Below, piece by piece: positions 24,085-34,867 of a DNA stretch of 64,000 bases (position 1 is its first letter; every line of letters starts with the position of its first letter). The notes below the pieces were generated by a model. It was given only the letters and a program-made list of their open reading frames with translations. It did no database searches and had not been told where the DNA came from. Origin of the DNA: Rhinopithecus roxellana (taxonomy: Eukaryota > Chordata > Mammalia > Primates > Cercopithecidae). Location of the stretch: positions 50,627,176 to 50,691,175 of the forward strand of contig NC_044554.1 of NCBI RefSeq assembly GCF_007565055.1, written 5' to 3'. The translations under genes were made by a program, and so were the position numbers.

Positions 24085-25560
24085 AGCCCACTGTACTCTT
24101 TGGCAGGCCTCCGGTTCTGCTACTCCATGTACTATTCCTGTCTTGCACAGGCCAGAAGCACAGGATTGAACACAGTCCCCACATGCCCACATCACACCTT
24201 ACTTTCCTTGGCCCACCCTGTCCCTGCCCTGACACTGATTCCCCAGCCCTTGCCACCCCAGCCCGTTCACCCTCTACTGCCCGGGCAGAGGCAGAGACAC
24301 TCCCTCCTTGGTGCAAATTGAGGCCTCTGGCACCCCAACTCTTCCAAGGCAATGAGAGTTTGTGCTTAACTCTACGTGTCCAGGCCCCACTCAGGGAATT
24401 CCATCCACTCCGCTGATGCCAGCAGGCAGCCAGGCATCCCCTTCAGCCCCCTCTCTCGGCCCCTCTCCCACCCCTCCACTGAGTTCTCTGCAGCATTGTG
24501 GAGCCACAGCGCCTCCAAGTGGCCAACAGTCTACAATCTCATGGATTCATACTTTCTGACACCATATGCTCAAATTATCCAAATCAGAAACAGAGATGCC
24601 CCCACTCCTGCCACCCGCACACTCTAACACACCTTCTCCATGCTTTCCCAAAGAGTCAATTTCGGGTTGATTTTCAAATCCACCCTTCACCAATGGAGTC
24701 AGAGGACACATGAGCCAACATTTTGATTATGAAATAAACAATTGTTACATAGTTGCAAATAATGTGTTAAGATGGTAGAGACCAGCCAGAATTATAAAGG
24801 CCATACAATTAAACAGTGTGATGATATCAAGGAGACCCAGCCTGGAAACCCTATATTCCACAGCTAATCCCGGTTAATTATACTCATATGTTTTCATATG
24901 TTGTATTTAGATTCATTATTACTAAATTTTAGATAGTGCATTTTACAAAAGGGTTTCTAGATTTTAAAAGTTTACTTCTAAATTATAAAAATTTGAAATG
25001 AATAACACTGCCAGCTGTAATCAAACAGATTCCGTTGGTTCTCACATTTGCTATCACTACGCAGAAGTGACTTTGATCTCTGACCAGGAAATAGTTAGTG
25101 GTTAATAATATCCCTCATATTAATAATAGCAATATTCCAGAACGCTATATAAGCAGGAATTAACATACATTTCACAAAACTTAATTAATATTTGGCTTTT
25201 CCTATGAAAATAATAAAGATGTTAGTATAGTACAATGCTGGGGAATGTCATGGTAAGAAGTGAAGAGCAAAGCAACGTGAGCCCATTCTTGACCAATAAG
25301 CAGGGTCTGGCTGTTTCTTGGGAGACACAGGTCCTTCCAGGCTGTGGAAATACTGAGCACAAATGCAGAGAATGCAAAGGCTGCGGAGTTTTAGGAAATA
25401 TTCAAAGAGGTGTTTGGTCACAGAAGGTAATGGATCTGGGTGGTGAGTGTCAGAAAGAGATACAATGGAAGCAGAATGTATCTTTGGGGAAATAGGAGAG
25501 CCTTTATCTGTTTACCATCAGCAGTGAAATGAATTCCTCTGTTTTGAGACTTGAGATCTA
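24085..25560. other. TRBV9 5' flank / TRBV5-3 3' flank
   Basis: No gene recognised. The part to about 25.0 kb is paralogous to 35.64-36.9 kb and is the empty site for the Alu present there ('TGTATTTAGATTCATTATT' near 24.9 kb). Confidence 0.6.
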
Positions 25561-26091
25561 AGTCCAGAAGGAAGACATTGGAACCAGCTCCAGGGCCCTC
25601 CCATGGGGCAACAGGCTATGTGGCGATGACCATCCTAGACTGGCCCTGGGGTGATGCCAGTTGTTACAAGGCCTTGCTGCATATTTTCTAGCAATTGAAA
25701 ACTTTGACAGGTTATGTTGCAGAGAACACAATTTTTTATCATCTGGTAGCTCTACTTCTATTTTTTCATAATCTTTAATCATGTTCTCCTCAAATTTCTC
25801 CAAACCAAATCTCAATTTCTTCCCCCTTAATTATATAAAGCAAACCCTTGAGATTTTACCTTCTGTACTACACATCTGTCGAACAATCCTGACACCAAAA
25901 TGAATTTCTTTTTCTAAAAAGGAGAGTGCCAGCTACTGTATCATTATAGTGTGCAGCATCCGACAAAGAAGGTAATTTTGCTGTGAACCTCCTGAAGCAG
26001 CAGCATCCTCTGAGCAGATCCTCCTGGCCTTGTTTCTGCCAGCCTTTCTCACAGCTGTCTGGTCTGAGACTGCCGTACACAGAAGCAGAGA

Positions 26092-26130
26092 GATTAGTGC
26101 ACAGAATTCCAGTGACTCTGCCAGGCTGTG
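26092..26130 (-). other. 23-bp-spacer RSS of TRBV5-3
   Basis: Heptamer CACAGCC (26124-26130), 23-bp spacer, nonamer GCACTAATC (26092-26100). The nonamer departs strongly from ACAAAAACC, so recombination efficiency may be low. Confidence 0.82.
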
Positions 26131-26596
26131 CGAAGCTGCTGGCACAGAGATACAGGGCCGAGTCCCCCAGCTCCAAGGCGCTCACATTCATCTCAGAGTG
26201 ATAGTTACGGAACTGGCGCCCTGAGAATCGATCAGGGAAGTTTCCTTCTGATGTCCTTAACTCATTAGAATATTCGAAGATAAACTGGGGCCCCTGACCC
26301 AGGGCCTGTTGGTACCAGGACACACTAGTGTGCCCAGAGATAGGAGAGCATCTCAGAGTCACTTGCTGTCCTCTCCTTTTGATCAGGTATGTGGGACTTT
26401 GGGTGACTCCAGCTTGCACTGGGCCTGTGGGAAAAGCAGATGGAGGATGAGCCAGGAGACAGCGTGGAGACTCTCCCCAAAGTAAAGTGGAGGACACAGG
26501 GGTGGGAAAGCTGAGAATGGGGCTGCTGTCCAGTGCACAGGACTCACTTGCTCCCAGGAGACAAAGCAGCGCCCAGGAGAGGAGCCCGGGGCCCAT
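26131..26596 (-). CDS. TRBV5-3: T-cell receptor beta variable gene, TRBV5-3
   Basis: V-beta gene of the TRBV5 subgroup. L-PART1 is 26548-26596 (49 bp, MGPGLLSWALLCLLGA), donor GTGAGT after CAA, intron about 123 bp, V-exon 26131-26424 (294 bp). The intron keeps the same frame, so one continuous open frame spans leader, intron and V-exon; this should not be mistaken for a single-exon protein. 'QAGVTQSPTYLIKRRGQQ', 'SGHTSVSWYQQALGQGPQF' and 'EMNVSALELGDSALYLCASSF' are TRBV5 wording closest to human 5-3. Both Cys and the Trp are present. From memory the human orthologue is classed as an ORF rather than functional; this copy looks complete apart from a weak nonamer. Confidence 0.88.
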
Positions 26597-26685
26597 GGCA
26601 CTGCAGCTGACGCAGGACTCGGTCCTTCTGGGGAAGAGCTGAGTGAGTTCTGGGCCTTGATTTTGCTGATGCAAGGAGTATCTTG

Positions 26686-26695
26686 TGATGTCACT
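26686..26695 (-). promoter_or_regulatory. V-beta promoter decamer of TRBV5-3
   Basis: Plus-strand TGATGTCACT is AGTGACATCA on the minus strand, a perfect V-beta decamer about 90 bp upstream of the ATG. Confidence 0.75.
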
Positions 26696-26779
26696 GTCCT
26701 GTGTCCTCCCCCTACAGGTTTCCTGAGTCCAGTGCTCCCCACAACCCAAACTCTCTCCCTGTCCTGAGGAGCAGAAGGG

Positions 26780-28320
26780 TTGGGTGAAGGCAGAAGCTTC
26801 TGTGATGAGACAGTTGCTCCTCTGCCTACACTGCCCCAGCTCCCAGGCTGCCCCATCACCCTCTCACCCTCCTCCCACCTAGTGCTGCGGTGCTCCATGC
26901 TGGAGCTCACACACTGCCCATCAGCAGAGGGTGAGGAGCCTGTGATTAAACCTTCCTGTTCCAGCTCTTCCTGGCTGTCCTAAGGTCATCTCTCTGACGC
27001 TAGATTCAACCAAATTTTCTGGTTCTATTTTTTCGTCTTCAGATAACATTTCCAGCCCTCCCTTGAGTGGCCAGTGATACAAAGTCCCCAAGATTTAGTC
27101 TGTCTGATCAGATCCAAAGCAGACCTGGGTTGTCTGTAAGTTAAGAGTACAGATTCCCCAGAAATAACACTAGGGCTTTATCAGCTCACAGCACAGACCT
27201 AGCCAGCCAGTTTGCGATTCAGCACCCTCAAGGCCATCTTATGCATAGTGATCTGGATAATTTATGTTAATTTCTCCAGATCCACCCTGCCTTCAGAGGC
27301 TGACCCCAGTGTATTATGTTAACTGGCTCCCTTCTTCTCTAACTCGAGAGTGAGTTTGGGGAATGGGAGACAATGTCAGGAGAGCAGACGGAGGTAGGGT
27401 CACCACTTGTTCTGATTTGTCTATGCCCTGGTTCTCCTCTTGCTTCGTTATTTTATATTGGTTACTCTTCCCTACCAAAGGCCATAGCACCTTATAGGCA
27501 GTCTTGTCTTAAAGCTACAGTACCAGATGCTTTGGGATCCACATCCTCTCCTACTAATGTCAGGCCAATGTGAGTAAGAGCCACAGATTCTGCTATTCCT
27601 AAGCTACTTCTACTTCTCTTACTGGGTTCCCTTAACCCTGCGACACCTTTGCAAATACTCCTTTTGTCCCTCCTTGATATCTCCAGGACCATAAGTAATA
27701 GAAACAGCAATGGAAAAGCGAGTCTGGGATATTTTATTTTGCCTTAAGAGTTAACACAATTTCTAACATTCTGCCATTAGAAGTAATAAGATTTCTAACA
27801 TCCTGCAATGAGCGTTGCTAAAAGAGTCAGGAGAACCATGAGAAATATGCATATGAAAATAAACCATGTGACAGTGGACATAGAATCCAAAGAGATTCCA
27901 GCAGAGACTCATGGTGCACACTCACCTACTCTGACCTATCCCCATAAAAGATAGGAGTCCTATACAAATAAATGCTTGTATTCTGTACAGTCCAATTTAG
28001 AAGTGCATCATATAAAATAAGAATAAGACAGGAACACACTCACGACCACATAAAATATGGAGAATGTGAGACGTGCTTCTTGCTGAGATACACAACAGCC
28101 AAATTCAGTATCAAAATGAGCTAGACTGATAAGAAGCTAAGACAACCGAGGATCAATGGCTGAAAGAAAGTTATAGACAAAGAAAAAAATGCTCACTCGC
28201 TGTTGAAGTCATACCAAGAACCATGAACTGTTATAAATGTAATAATTTGAGAAATTGGGTGTTCATTGGCCTCACATATTAGCCTTTCATTTTGGTTTTC
28301 AGCAGATTGGCCAATTGGTG

Positions 28321-28358
<38 letters not shown>

Positions 28359-29321
28359 CAAGCAAGCAGCCCACTCCTCTTTTTGTGAGGGGGGTCCTGG
28401 GTGACCCAGCACTCCCCTCTTGGCAGCCTCACAGGGGACATTGGGCACAGAAGAGACATATGGGGTTCTCTGCACATGGGGCATGTATTTCCTGTGAAAC
28501 CCAGCTGTGGTCCTCCCAGTCCTTCAGTTAATGGATTCCAACATAAGAAGTCTTGCACTGGGATGTGGGATTCTCCCTGTGGATGCTAAAGAGGACTACA
28601 GGCTAAAGGAAAATGAAATGCATGTTCTATATTATTTTATAATATTTTACAAGAAAAACAAGTTAAGGGACTCACGGATTCTAATCCAAGTCACAGTGAT
28701 GGTAAGAATTAAGTTCCTTCCTTCATCTATCCTCAGAGGAACTCAAACAGGTACTTAAGTAAGAGGCTTACAATCTTTTTTATAATTCTACTAGCTGATT
28801 ATTTTCAGGTCTAATGGCAGAGTTTGTTGCATCTATTAACATTTTCCCTAAGTGGATTGTTCACTTGTGTGTTTGTAACTTTATAACGAAAAAATCGAAT
28901 TTTCTTGTCCTCCAGAGAACACATGCTTGGTATCCAAAGGAACCAAAGCCAAGGTGATGCTATGTGTACTATATGAGAATCCCAGATCACTCAAGCAGGC
29001 CAAAGCTTCCCAGTTGCTTTCTGCTTTTTTCTTCTCCCTTGAAAAGAAAGTGAAATATGAATTTCATGTTGGAAGCCACCATTCCTTTGCACAATTCCGA
29101 GAATATTCCAATTTGAGGAAAATAGCGTTGTGTTGTTTGCATTTACACATCCCCACTACAGTGATAGACTCCAGCTCACTCTAAGTTTCATGCTTCAGGA
29201 GCACACATAGAATGAGATCCCATTGCTGGGAAGTCTGGGAAGAGCTTCAGAAAGGGCAGCTTTTTCTTCTGGTTGAGACAGGGCCTTCCATAAGGAGTAC
29301 CCACCTCCAATCTGTGGCTGC
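26780..29321. other. Intergenic DNA between TRBV5-3 and TRBV8-2
   Basis: No V gene seen. It includes the 34-base poly-T at 28323-28356. The part from about 28.9 kb is the 3' flank of TRBV8-2, paralogous to that of TRBV8-1 near 44.1 kb. Confidence 0.5.
28323..28356 (-). repeat. 34-base poly-T tract
   Basis: An uninterrupted run of T on the plus strand next to non-Alu, non-L1 sequence (28357-28620). It could be the 3' poly-A tail of a retrocopy inserted on the minus strand, but I found no matching target duplication. Confidence 0.9.
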
Positions 29322-29360
29322 CCTTTTGGTGCAGAGAGCAGCTGGCTGTACAGGGCTGTG
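29322..29360 (-). other. 23-bp-spacer RSS of TRBV8-2
   Basis: Heptamer CACAGCC (29354-29360), 23-bp spacer, nonamer ACCAAAAGG (29322-29330). The signal remains plausible although the gene is a pseudogene. Confidence 0.8.
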
Positions 29361-29832
29361 GATGCACTGCCGCAGAGGTACAGAGAAGTCCGGTTGGTGC
29401 TGGTGGATGCCGGGGTTAGGGGAAATGCTCAAGCTTGTTTCCAGAGACACTGTACCCTTCTGTGACATCAACTTTGGTCCTGCTGCCACCACTACCTGAA
29501 TAACGGATCAGTTTCAGCCTCTGTCCTGGGTCTTGTTGATATCAGAACATTGAATAATGGTTCCTAACCTGAGCACATTCCAGGATCATCTCTTTTCCTG
29601 TCTGTATAATATGGTATCTTGGTGTCTGGGTGATCCCAGCATCAACAGAGTCTGCTGGAGAGGCAGATGGAAGTGAAGACAAGACTTAAGAAGTAGGGGG
29701 ACTCTTCAGAGGAAAGGGGAAAAAAGCCTTGGAGCCCAGACATTGCAAACCCATGACAGGGTTTTGCAGCTGTTTCCAGGACACATATGGTCCCAGGAGA
29801 CAAAGGGTCATGCAGAAGAATTTGGGGTTCAT
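29361..29832 (-). pseudogene. TRBV8-2: T-cell receptor beta variable pseudogene, TRBV8-2
   Basis: TRBV8-subgroup V pseudogene. V-exon is 29361-29651; leader exon about 29784-29832 (MNPKFFCMTLCLLG). Lesions seen directly: the conserved Trp41 codon is TGA (plus-strand TCA at 29542-29544), and a 1-bp deletion in FR3 near 29418 puts the second-Cys region out of frame with a TAA. The leader donor GT has become AT (CATATGTGTCC where CAGGTGAGTCC is expected). The first Cys (LECAQ) and, in its own frame, the terminal 'SLYLCGSA' typical of TRBV8 survive. Both TRBV8 genes are pseudogenes in human too. It lies between TRBV5-3 and TRBV7-3, as expected. Confidence 0.88.
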
Positions 29833-29859
29833 GACAGGGTCAGAGTGAGGAGGGGCTCT

Positions 29860-30750
29860 CCCAACTAAGTGCCCTGATCCTCAGGACTGTGAGCTGGGGC
29901 TTGGAGGCCCCTCTCTAGGGAACAGTCTGGTGGGCCTGTGGTGTCATCCCCCATGCCTTCGGAGTCCAGCTGGTCCAGGGCCTTCTGACTGGTCTCAGGC
30001 AGGATCCACCTCCTCTCATGAAGGCTGTTGCCCAGCGAGGCTGCAGGGAAGATAGGGTGCAGCAGAGATGCACTGGGCTTAGGGCACAGCCTGCCCCTTG
30101 CATCCCCATGTTTCTTTGAGGCATTTGCTCCTCTGTCTGCACCTGCCCCTGACACCAAGGCTGCCAGTCAAAATTCTTCAACTGTGGATCTCATTAAAGA
30201 TTAGAGGTATTTCCTGAATCTTGCATAGCTGTAAGTAGCCGAGCAGTAACTGTAAACTGTTGCAACATTTGCATAATATTGAATCCGAGCCTTAATTTTT
30301 CTTAACCCTTCCCCTCCTAGGCTGCTCTCCCAGGCTGTCCCCAGAGCTCTAGATCCCAGTGGACCACAGTGCCATCTTGTGGCCAATAAGTTAAGTTTCA
30401 TCATTGTGTCTGCAATGGCCCAAGGGATGCTGGGAAGTGTCTGCAGGTTTTATGAGCAACCTCCCTAAACCCTGATTCCAACACTGGTTCTAACCCTGAC
30501 TATTGCTTTACTCAAAGCTTAATATCCCACCCTCATTCAAAATAACTCATCACATAGCAGCCATTAGAGTCTAATTGATATTTTCTCCCTTAAAGCTATC
30601 ATATAAAGGGAGCGGGATAGAATGGGAGGAATGGAAGAAAATTGGATTTACTCTAAAGTAGGAAGAACATACAGGAATTGAAGTGCATAGTTATTTCATT
30701 TCCATTACCAAAGATAAAATACATGTCCCCCAAAATAACAGTCAATGTTA
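29860..30750. other. TRBV8-2 5' flank
   Basis: No gene. It aligns with the TRBV8-1 5' flank at 44.7-45.55 kb, including 'AGTGGACCACAGTGCCAT.(C/T)TGTGGCC' and 'TTTCATTTCCATTACCAAAG'. Confidence 0.65.
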
Positions 30751-30751
30751 C

Positions 30752-31402
30752 TGTTATGCCCAGACCGTTTGTTCCCCAAAGAAGACCACCAGAGTCCAGA
30801 GTCAAAGCCAAGCGGCAAGGATCTTTAATGCAAGTTCGAACTTGGTCCCTCCGTTTCACAACATACAAGAGGGCCCGAAACAATGCGTGCGTTTGCCTTT
30901 TATAGCCTAATGTAAACAGGACTTGTAAAGTTGCAGAGGAACGAGGGGATTCTCTAGGTTACAGCATTACAATTGGTTAACATTTTAAGTTTATACATTT
31001 AGCAGTTTTTTATTGGTTCCCGCACTCTCACAAATGGCTGTGTTCTTATCGGGGACTTTCCAGGTGGTGTCTTTCTAAAGTTGAGATATATGGTAGTCTT
31101 TGAATTGAAAGATATATGGTGGGGAGACATATGGTGGGATATGTTTATACTGGGCTCAGGAAGTTGAGAGATATATGGCAAGCACTGGTAATTAGAACAG
31201 AAAAAGAACAAGACAGGGACTTTCACAATGCTTGTCTATACAACGTCTAAAATCTATAGATAACATAATCGGTTAGGTCCGGGGTCAACTTTTAACTAAG
31301 CTCAAGGCGCCGCCCGGGCTGTCTGCCTGTGGGGTCAACTTTTAACTAGGCTCAAGGCGCTGCCCGGGCTGTCTGCCTGTGGATTTCATTTGATCTCTTT
31401 CA
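30752..31402 (-). mobile_element. Solo endogenous-retrovirus LTR, 651 bp
   Basis: Bounded by TG...CA (TGTTATGCCC ... GATCTCTTTCA) and flanked by a 4-bp direct repeat TTAC (30748-30751 and 31403-31406), as for ERV1-class integrations. On the minus strand a TATAAAA box (30898-30904) precedes an ATTAAA polyadenylation signal (30824-30829) by about 75 bp. A 50-bp unit near its 5' end is duplicated (31281-31330, 31331-31380). The paralogous site at about 45.55 kb lacks it, so insertion followed the 8-7-6 block duplication. Family not named. Confidence 0.85.
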
Positions 31403-31742
31403 TTACCATGAAAATAAAGATTAGCAGAAGATTGGGATGATAGTGAGATTACCTTCAAGATAGCATCAAATATGTATTAATGAAAAGTAAAATTTGAATG
31501 TAAAAAGTAGGATCCCTTGCAGGCAACAAGTAATCTTGAAGGGAGCAGTATCCAATGTGGAAAATAAGGATGGATAATGAAGACCAGCAAAGGGCCTTCC
31601 ACAGAAAATGATTAACGTATACAACGCATATCTGCTGATCTGAGCAGCAGACACGCAAGCAATGATTCTGGAAGAGGCAGAGGAGCGTTGTGAGATGAGG
31701 ATGCAAAATAGTATCATAAGGAAGCAAGGAGAGAGAGGAGGA

Positions 31743-31781
31743 GGTTTGTGAGCAGGAAGGAGGCGATTGTGTCATGCTGTG
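31743..31781 (-). other. 23-bp-spacer RSS of TRBV7-3
   Basis: Heptamer CACAGCA (31775-31781), 23-bp spacer, nonamer TCACAAACC (31743-31751). CAC is intact but the last two heptamer bases differ from consensus. Confidence 0.85.
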
Positions 31782-32240
31782 GTTAAGCTGCTGGCACAGA
31801 AGTACATGGCTGAGTCCCTCTGCTCTGTGCATTGGATCTTCAGAGTAGAGTCGGATCCCTCAGGCCTCGTTGCAGAGAACTGATCGCTGCGCAGCCCTGA
31901 GTCATCTACTGCACCCGTGCCTCGGAAGTAAATTAGAAACTCCAGGCCCTGCCCCAGGTTCTGTCGGTACCAGTAAAGGACAGTATGACCTGAAATTGGA
32001 TCACACCTGAGCGCTACATCCTTTCCCTTCTCTGTGACCTTGTTCCTGGGGGACGGGGAGACTCCAGCACCTGTGTGATCTGTGGAGACAAGTTGAAAAC
32101 AGAATGAAGAAAATAGTTGTACTCATCACACACACACACACACACGCACACACGCACACACAATGAGGCTGATTGGTGTCTGAGGACTCACCTGCCCCCA
32201 GGAGGCACAGGGCAGCCCAGCAGAGGAGCCTCGTGCCCAT
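31782..32240 (-). CDS. TRBV7-3: T-cell receptor beta variable gene, TRBV7-3
   Basis: V-beta gene of the TRBV7 subgroup. L-PART1 is 32192-32240 (49 bp, MGTRLLCWAALCLLGAG), donor GTGAGT, intron about 112 bp containing a CA repeat, V-exon 31782-32079 (298 bp). Translation of the V-exon is open: 'GAGVSPSPRNKVTEKGKD', first Cys in 'ALRCDPISG', Trp in 'VLYWYRQNL', second Cys in 'AMYFCASSL'. 'GTGAVDDSGL' in CDR2-FR3 fits 7-3. It lies 5' of TRBV8-2 and 3' of the TRBV6-4 remnant, as in human. Looks functional; its heptamer is non-consensus at the last two positions. Confidence 0.9.
32129..32161 (+). repeat. CA repeat in TRBV7-3 leader intron
   Basis: About 16 CA dinucleotides with G interruptions, inside the short leader intron. 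TRBV7-2 has a longer CA-rich tract at the same place. Confidence 0.9.
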
Positions 32241-32339
32241 GGCAGAGTCAGGGCAGGATGGGAGCTTTGCCAGATCAGTGTCACTGTGAGCAGGAGCAGA
32301 GGATGACGGACGTCCCTGTCCCCACAGAGCAGTCCCCAC

Positions 32340-32349
32340 AGTGACATCA
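32340..32349 (-). promoter_or_regulatory. V-beta promoter decamer of TRBV7-3
   Basis: AGTGACATCA followed by CT, so the palindromic AGTGACATCACT gives the decamer on both strands; about 100 bp upstream of the ATG. Confidence 0.75.
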
Positions 32350-32359
32350 CTTCCTCTCT

Positions 32360-33030
32360 CAATCCCCATAATCTCAGGAACACAGGATTTATATTAGAAC
32401 ACACTTAGATGACTGCTTTAAATATTTATCAGCTCCTTTTAAACAACGTAAATGCATCGGTCTTCACTTTGCTCTCCAGAGCTGTCTGGAGCTGGAGGCC
32501 GCATGCTGCATCTCTGAGTTCATCTCCTCACCCCACAGCCGCTCCTCTGTCTGCTGGGCATGTTCTCTAGAATGTGCCATCAGCGTCCCCAACACAAGGC
32601 ACCAAGGGGTGAGCTCATTGTCTTTTCAGGAAGTCAGGGTCCCCTGTGCCATTCCATTCATGCCCCAGCGTCCTCCATCCCCCGAGTCTCAAGTGCCCAA
32701 CAGGACTGCCCCATCATATGGGTTCCCTCACAAGCTGCACCTCCTGCCTTTCTTCTGGGACTACTTCCCACCTTTGTTGACTATAATTCAGAAAAGATAA
32801 CTTATTGGAAAACTCAGAGTCTTTTTTTTATTTTTCCATTTGTAATTATATTTTCCTCCATCTCAGTATTTAATGAATGGGGATCATAATTCTCACTAAA
32901 TGGTTATGTTTGATCATCTTTCTTGACTTTCATTGATCTTTTCAGTCTATTCCACCAGGAGAGATTTATTTTTTCTTTGTGACTGCTTTTAGAATCTTCT
33001 CTTTATCACTTATGTTCCACAATGTCACTA
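32360..33030. other. TRBV7-3 5' flank
   Basis: No gene; aligned with 50.66-51.3 kb upstream of TRBV7-2. Confidence 0.65.
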
Positions 33031-33042
33031 TAATATAAACAT

Positions 33043-33327
33043 TTGGCCGGGCGCGGTGGCTCAAGCCTGTAATCCCAGCACTTTGGGAGGCCGAGACGGG
33101 CGGATCACGAGGTCAGGAGATCGAGACCATCCTGGCTAACACTGTAAAACCCCGTCTCTACTAAAAAAATACAAAAAACTAGCCGGGCAAGGTGGCGGGC
33201 GCCTGTAGTCCCAGCTACTCGGAGGCTGAGCCAGGAGAATGGCGGTAAACCCGGGAGGCGGAGCTTGCAGTGAGCTGAGATCCGGCCACTGCACTCCAGC
33301 CCGGGCGACAGAGCGAGACTCCGTCTC

Positions 33328-33352
<25 letters not shown>
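33043..33352 (+). mobile_element. AluY, Old World monkey AluYRa type
   Basis: Full-length and nearly undiverged. 'GGCCGGGCGCGGTGGCTCAAGCC' head, 'GATCCGGCCACTGCACTCC' in the right arm, poly-A tail. It is flanked by ATATAAACATTT (before 33043 and after the tail). The CTCAAGCC and GATCCGGCC variants are those of cercopithecoid-specific Alu lineages. Confidence 0.93.
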
Positions 33353-33370
<18 letters not shown>

Positions 33371-33519
33371 TAAACATTTATCTTATTTCATATTCATTTG
33401 AATTCTTGAAACTGAGAATTTAGGTCCTGAAACACCTCTGGAAAATTCTCAGCTAATGTCTCATCATAATCCCTTATTCCCTCTACTTTCCTTTTCTGAA
33501 ACTTCAATTATCTATAAGA

Positions 33520-33745
33520 AAAATGGGAAATATATATTTATATAATATATAATTATATATTTATTTATATATTATATATGTATATTTATAATATATATTA
33601 TATAATATTTGTATTAAGTTAATTATAATTAATATCTATATTAAATTAATTATAATATTTATATTGAATTAATTATAATAAATATAAATAATATATAATA
33701 TATATTTATATGTTATATATTATATATAAATAAATACATATAATT
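33520..33745. repeat. AT-rich low-complexity region
   Basis: About 220 bp of almost pure A/T with repeated TATAATATATATT and TTAATTATAAT motifs. No coding content. Confidence 0.92.
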
Positions 33746-33749
33746 AAGA

Positions 33750-34770
33750 ATTATCTATTCTACTATGCTGGAAACCACCCGTAAGCTCTCTCTAAGGTTA
33801 CATATTTAATTTTCGGTGCTGCATTCTATGTAACTTCTTTAGCTCTGTCCTTGACATCACTAATAATCTCTTAGAAGCATTTCATCTTTTCTTCATTTCC
33901 ATTTTGTTTTCACTCACTCACCTGTCACTCACTCATCCAGTCTCTGTGAAATGAATGAGGACTCCCTGCCTGCCAGGCACTGCTGGTGGTGAATGTAACA
34001 AGATCAGCCTTCACCTTCATGAAATTTAAAATTAAGTGGAGCACAACAGAAGTAAGACAAGTTGCAAGGAAAAATTGCAACTGTGCTGAACTTTACTAAC
34101 AGGCACATGATTCCATGAGAGCTTATGAGAGGGAAATTGAAATTTGACCTCAGCTGAGAGTTGAGGGGGTGCTTCCAGTACGAGGGCTGATCACGCTGAG
34201 ATCAGAAGTGCAGGTAGAAGCTGACCACTGCAGAAAGGAAGGCACTAGCCCAGGGTGGAGGAAATGGCCTTTGAGGTTTCTGCGATGGGAAGGAAGGAGG
34301 CACAGAAGAGGCAGCCTCATGGCTGCAGTAGAAAGGGGAGGGGAGGTGTTGCGGAGAGGCCCAGCAAGGCCCTCGGGGGTGACTGCTCAGATGGGAAAGG
34401 CAGGCCACAGGTAAGACCACATGAGAGTGGGGACTGGGGGAAACCCTGGAGAGAGGAAGCAATGTGGTCTCCAGAGAGAGAGATGGGAGTCTAGACGGAT
34501 TTGAAATACAAATCCTGTTCCATCCTGGGGGCCTCGGACTCAGGATGATGAGCAGAAAAGTAAGAGCTGCGAAAGCCCTGGTCCCATCCCAAAAAGATAG
34601 CTTGGAGGAAAGACCAGAGAGCAAAAACAGAGACATCTGAGGCTTTGGGACCAGTCCAGGCCTGGCTGGGATTGCCTGCAGAGGCACCTGGCACAGACTG
34701 AGGCTCACACTGCTCGGGACCCATTGGGCTTCCAAGATTCCCAGTGCTGAGAACTCTGCCAAGGACATGG
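33750..34770. other. 3' flank of the TRBV6-4 remnant
   Basis: Paralogous to the 3' flanks of the three TRBV6 genes (for example 52.9-53.7 kb), with matching 'GGGCTGATCA.GCTGAGATC' and 'GAGGCACCTGGCACAGAC'. No coding sequence is left. Confidence 0.7.
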
Positions 34771-34818
34771 TTGAGTCTGGGTCTTGAAATCCACACAGGG
34801 GCCCTGCCCAGGACTTAC

Positions 34819-34867
34819 CTGCACAGAGGAGAGAAAAGGCCACACAGCACAGGAGCCTGATGCTCAT
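34819..34867 (-). pseudogene. TRBV6-4: TRBV6-4-position remnant: leader exon only
   Basis: A perfect V-beta L-PART1 exon (49 bp, MSIRLLCCVAFSLLCAG) with a good GTAAGT donor. Compared with TRBV6 copy A, about 410 bp is missing to its left, with the junction near 34780 where 'TGAGTCTGG' of the 3' flank runs straight into 'TCTTGAAATCC' of the leader intron. The deletion removed the RSS, the entire V-exon and the acceptor. Flanks on both sides are clearly TRBV6-type. The map position between TRBV7-3 and the TRBV5-2 slot identifies it as the TRBV6-4 counterpart. Transcription could still start but no V domain can be made. Confidence 0.85.

Noticed and set aside
25868..26749. One 293-codon open frame over TRBV5-3
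   Set aside because: It reads through the leader intron because that intron happens to be in frame. Donor and acceptor sites are intact, so the gene is the usual two-exon V gene.
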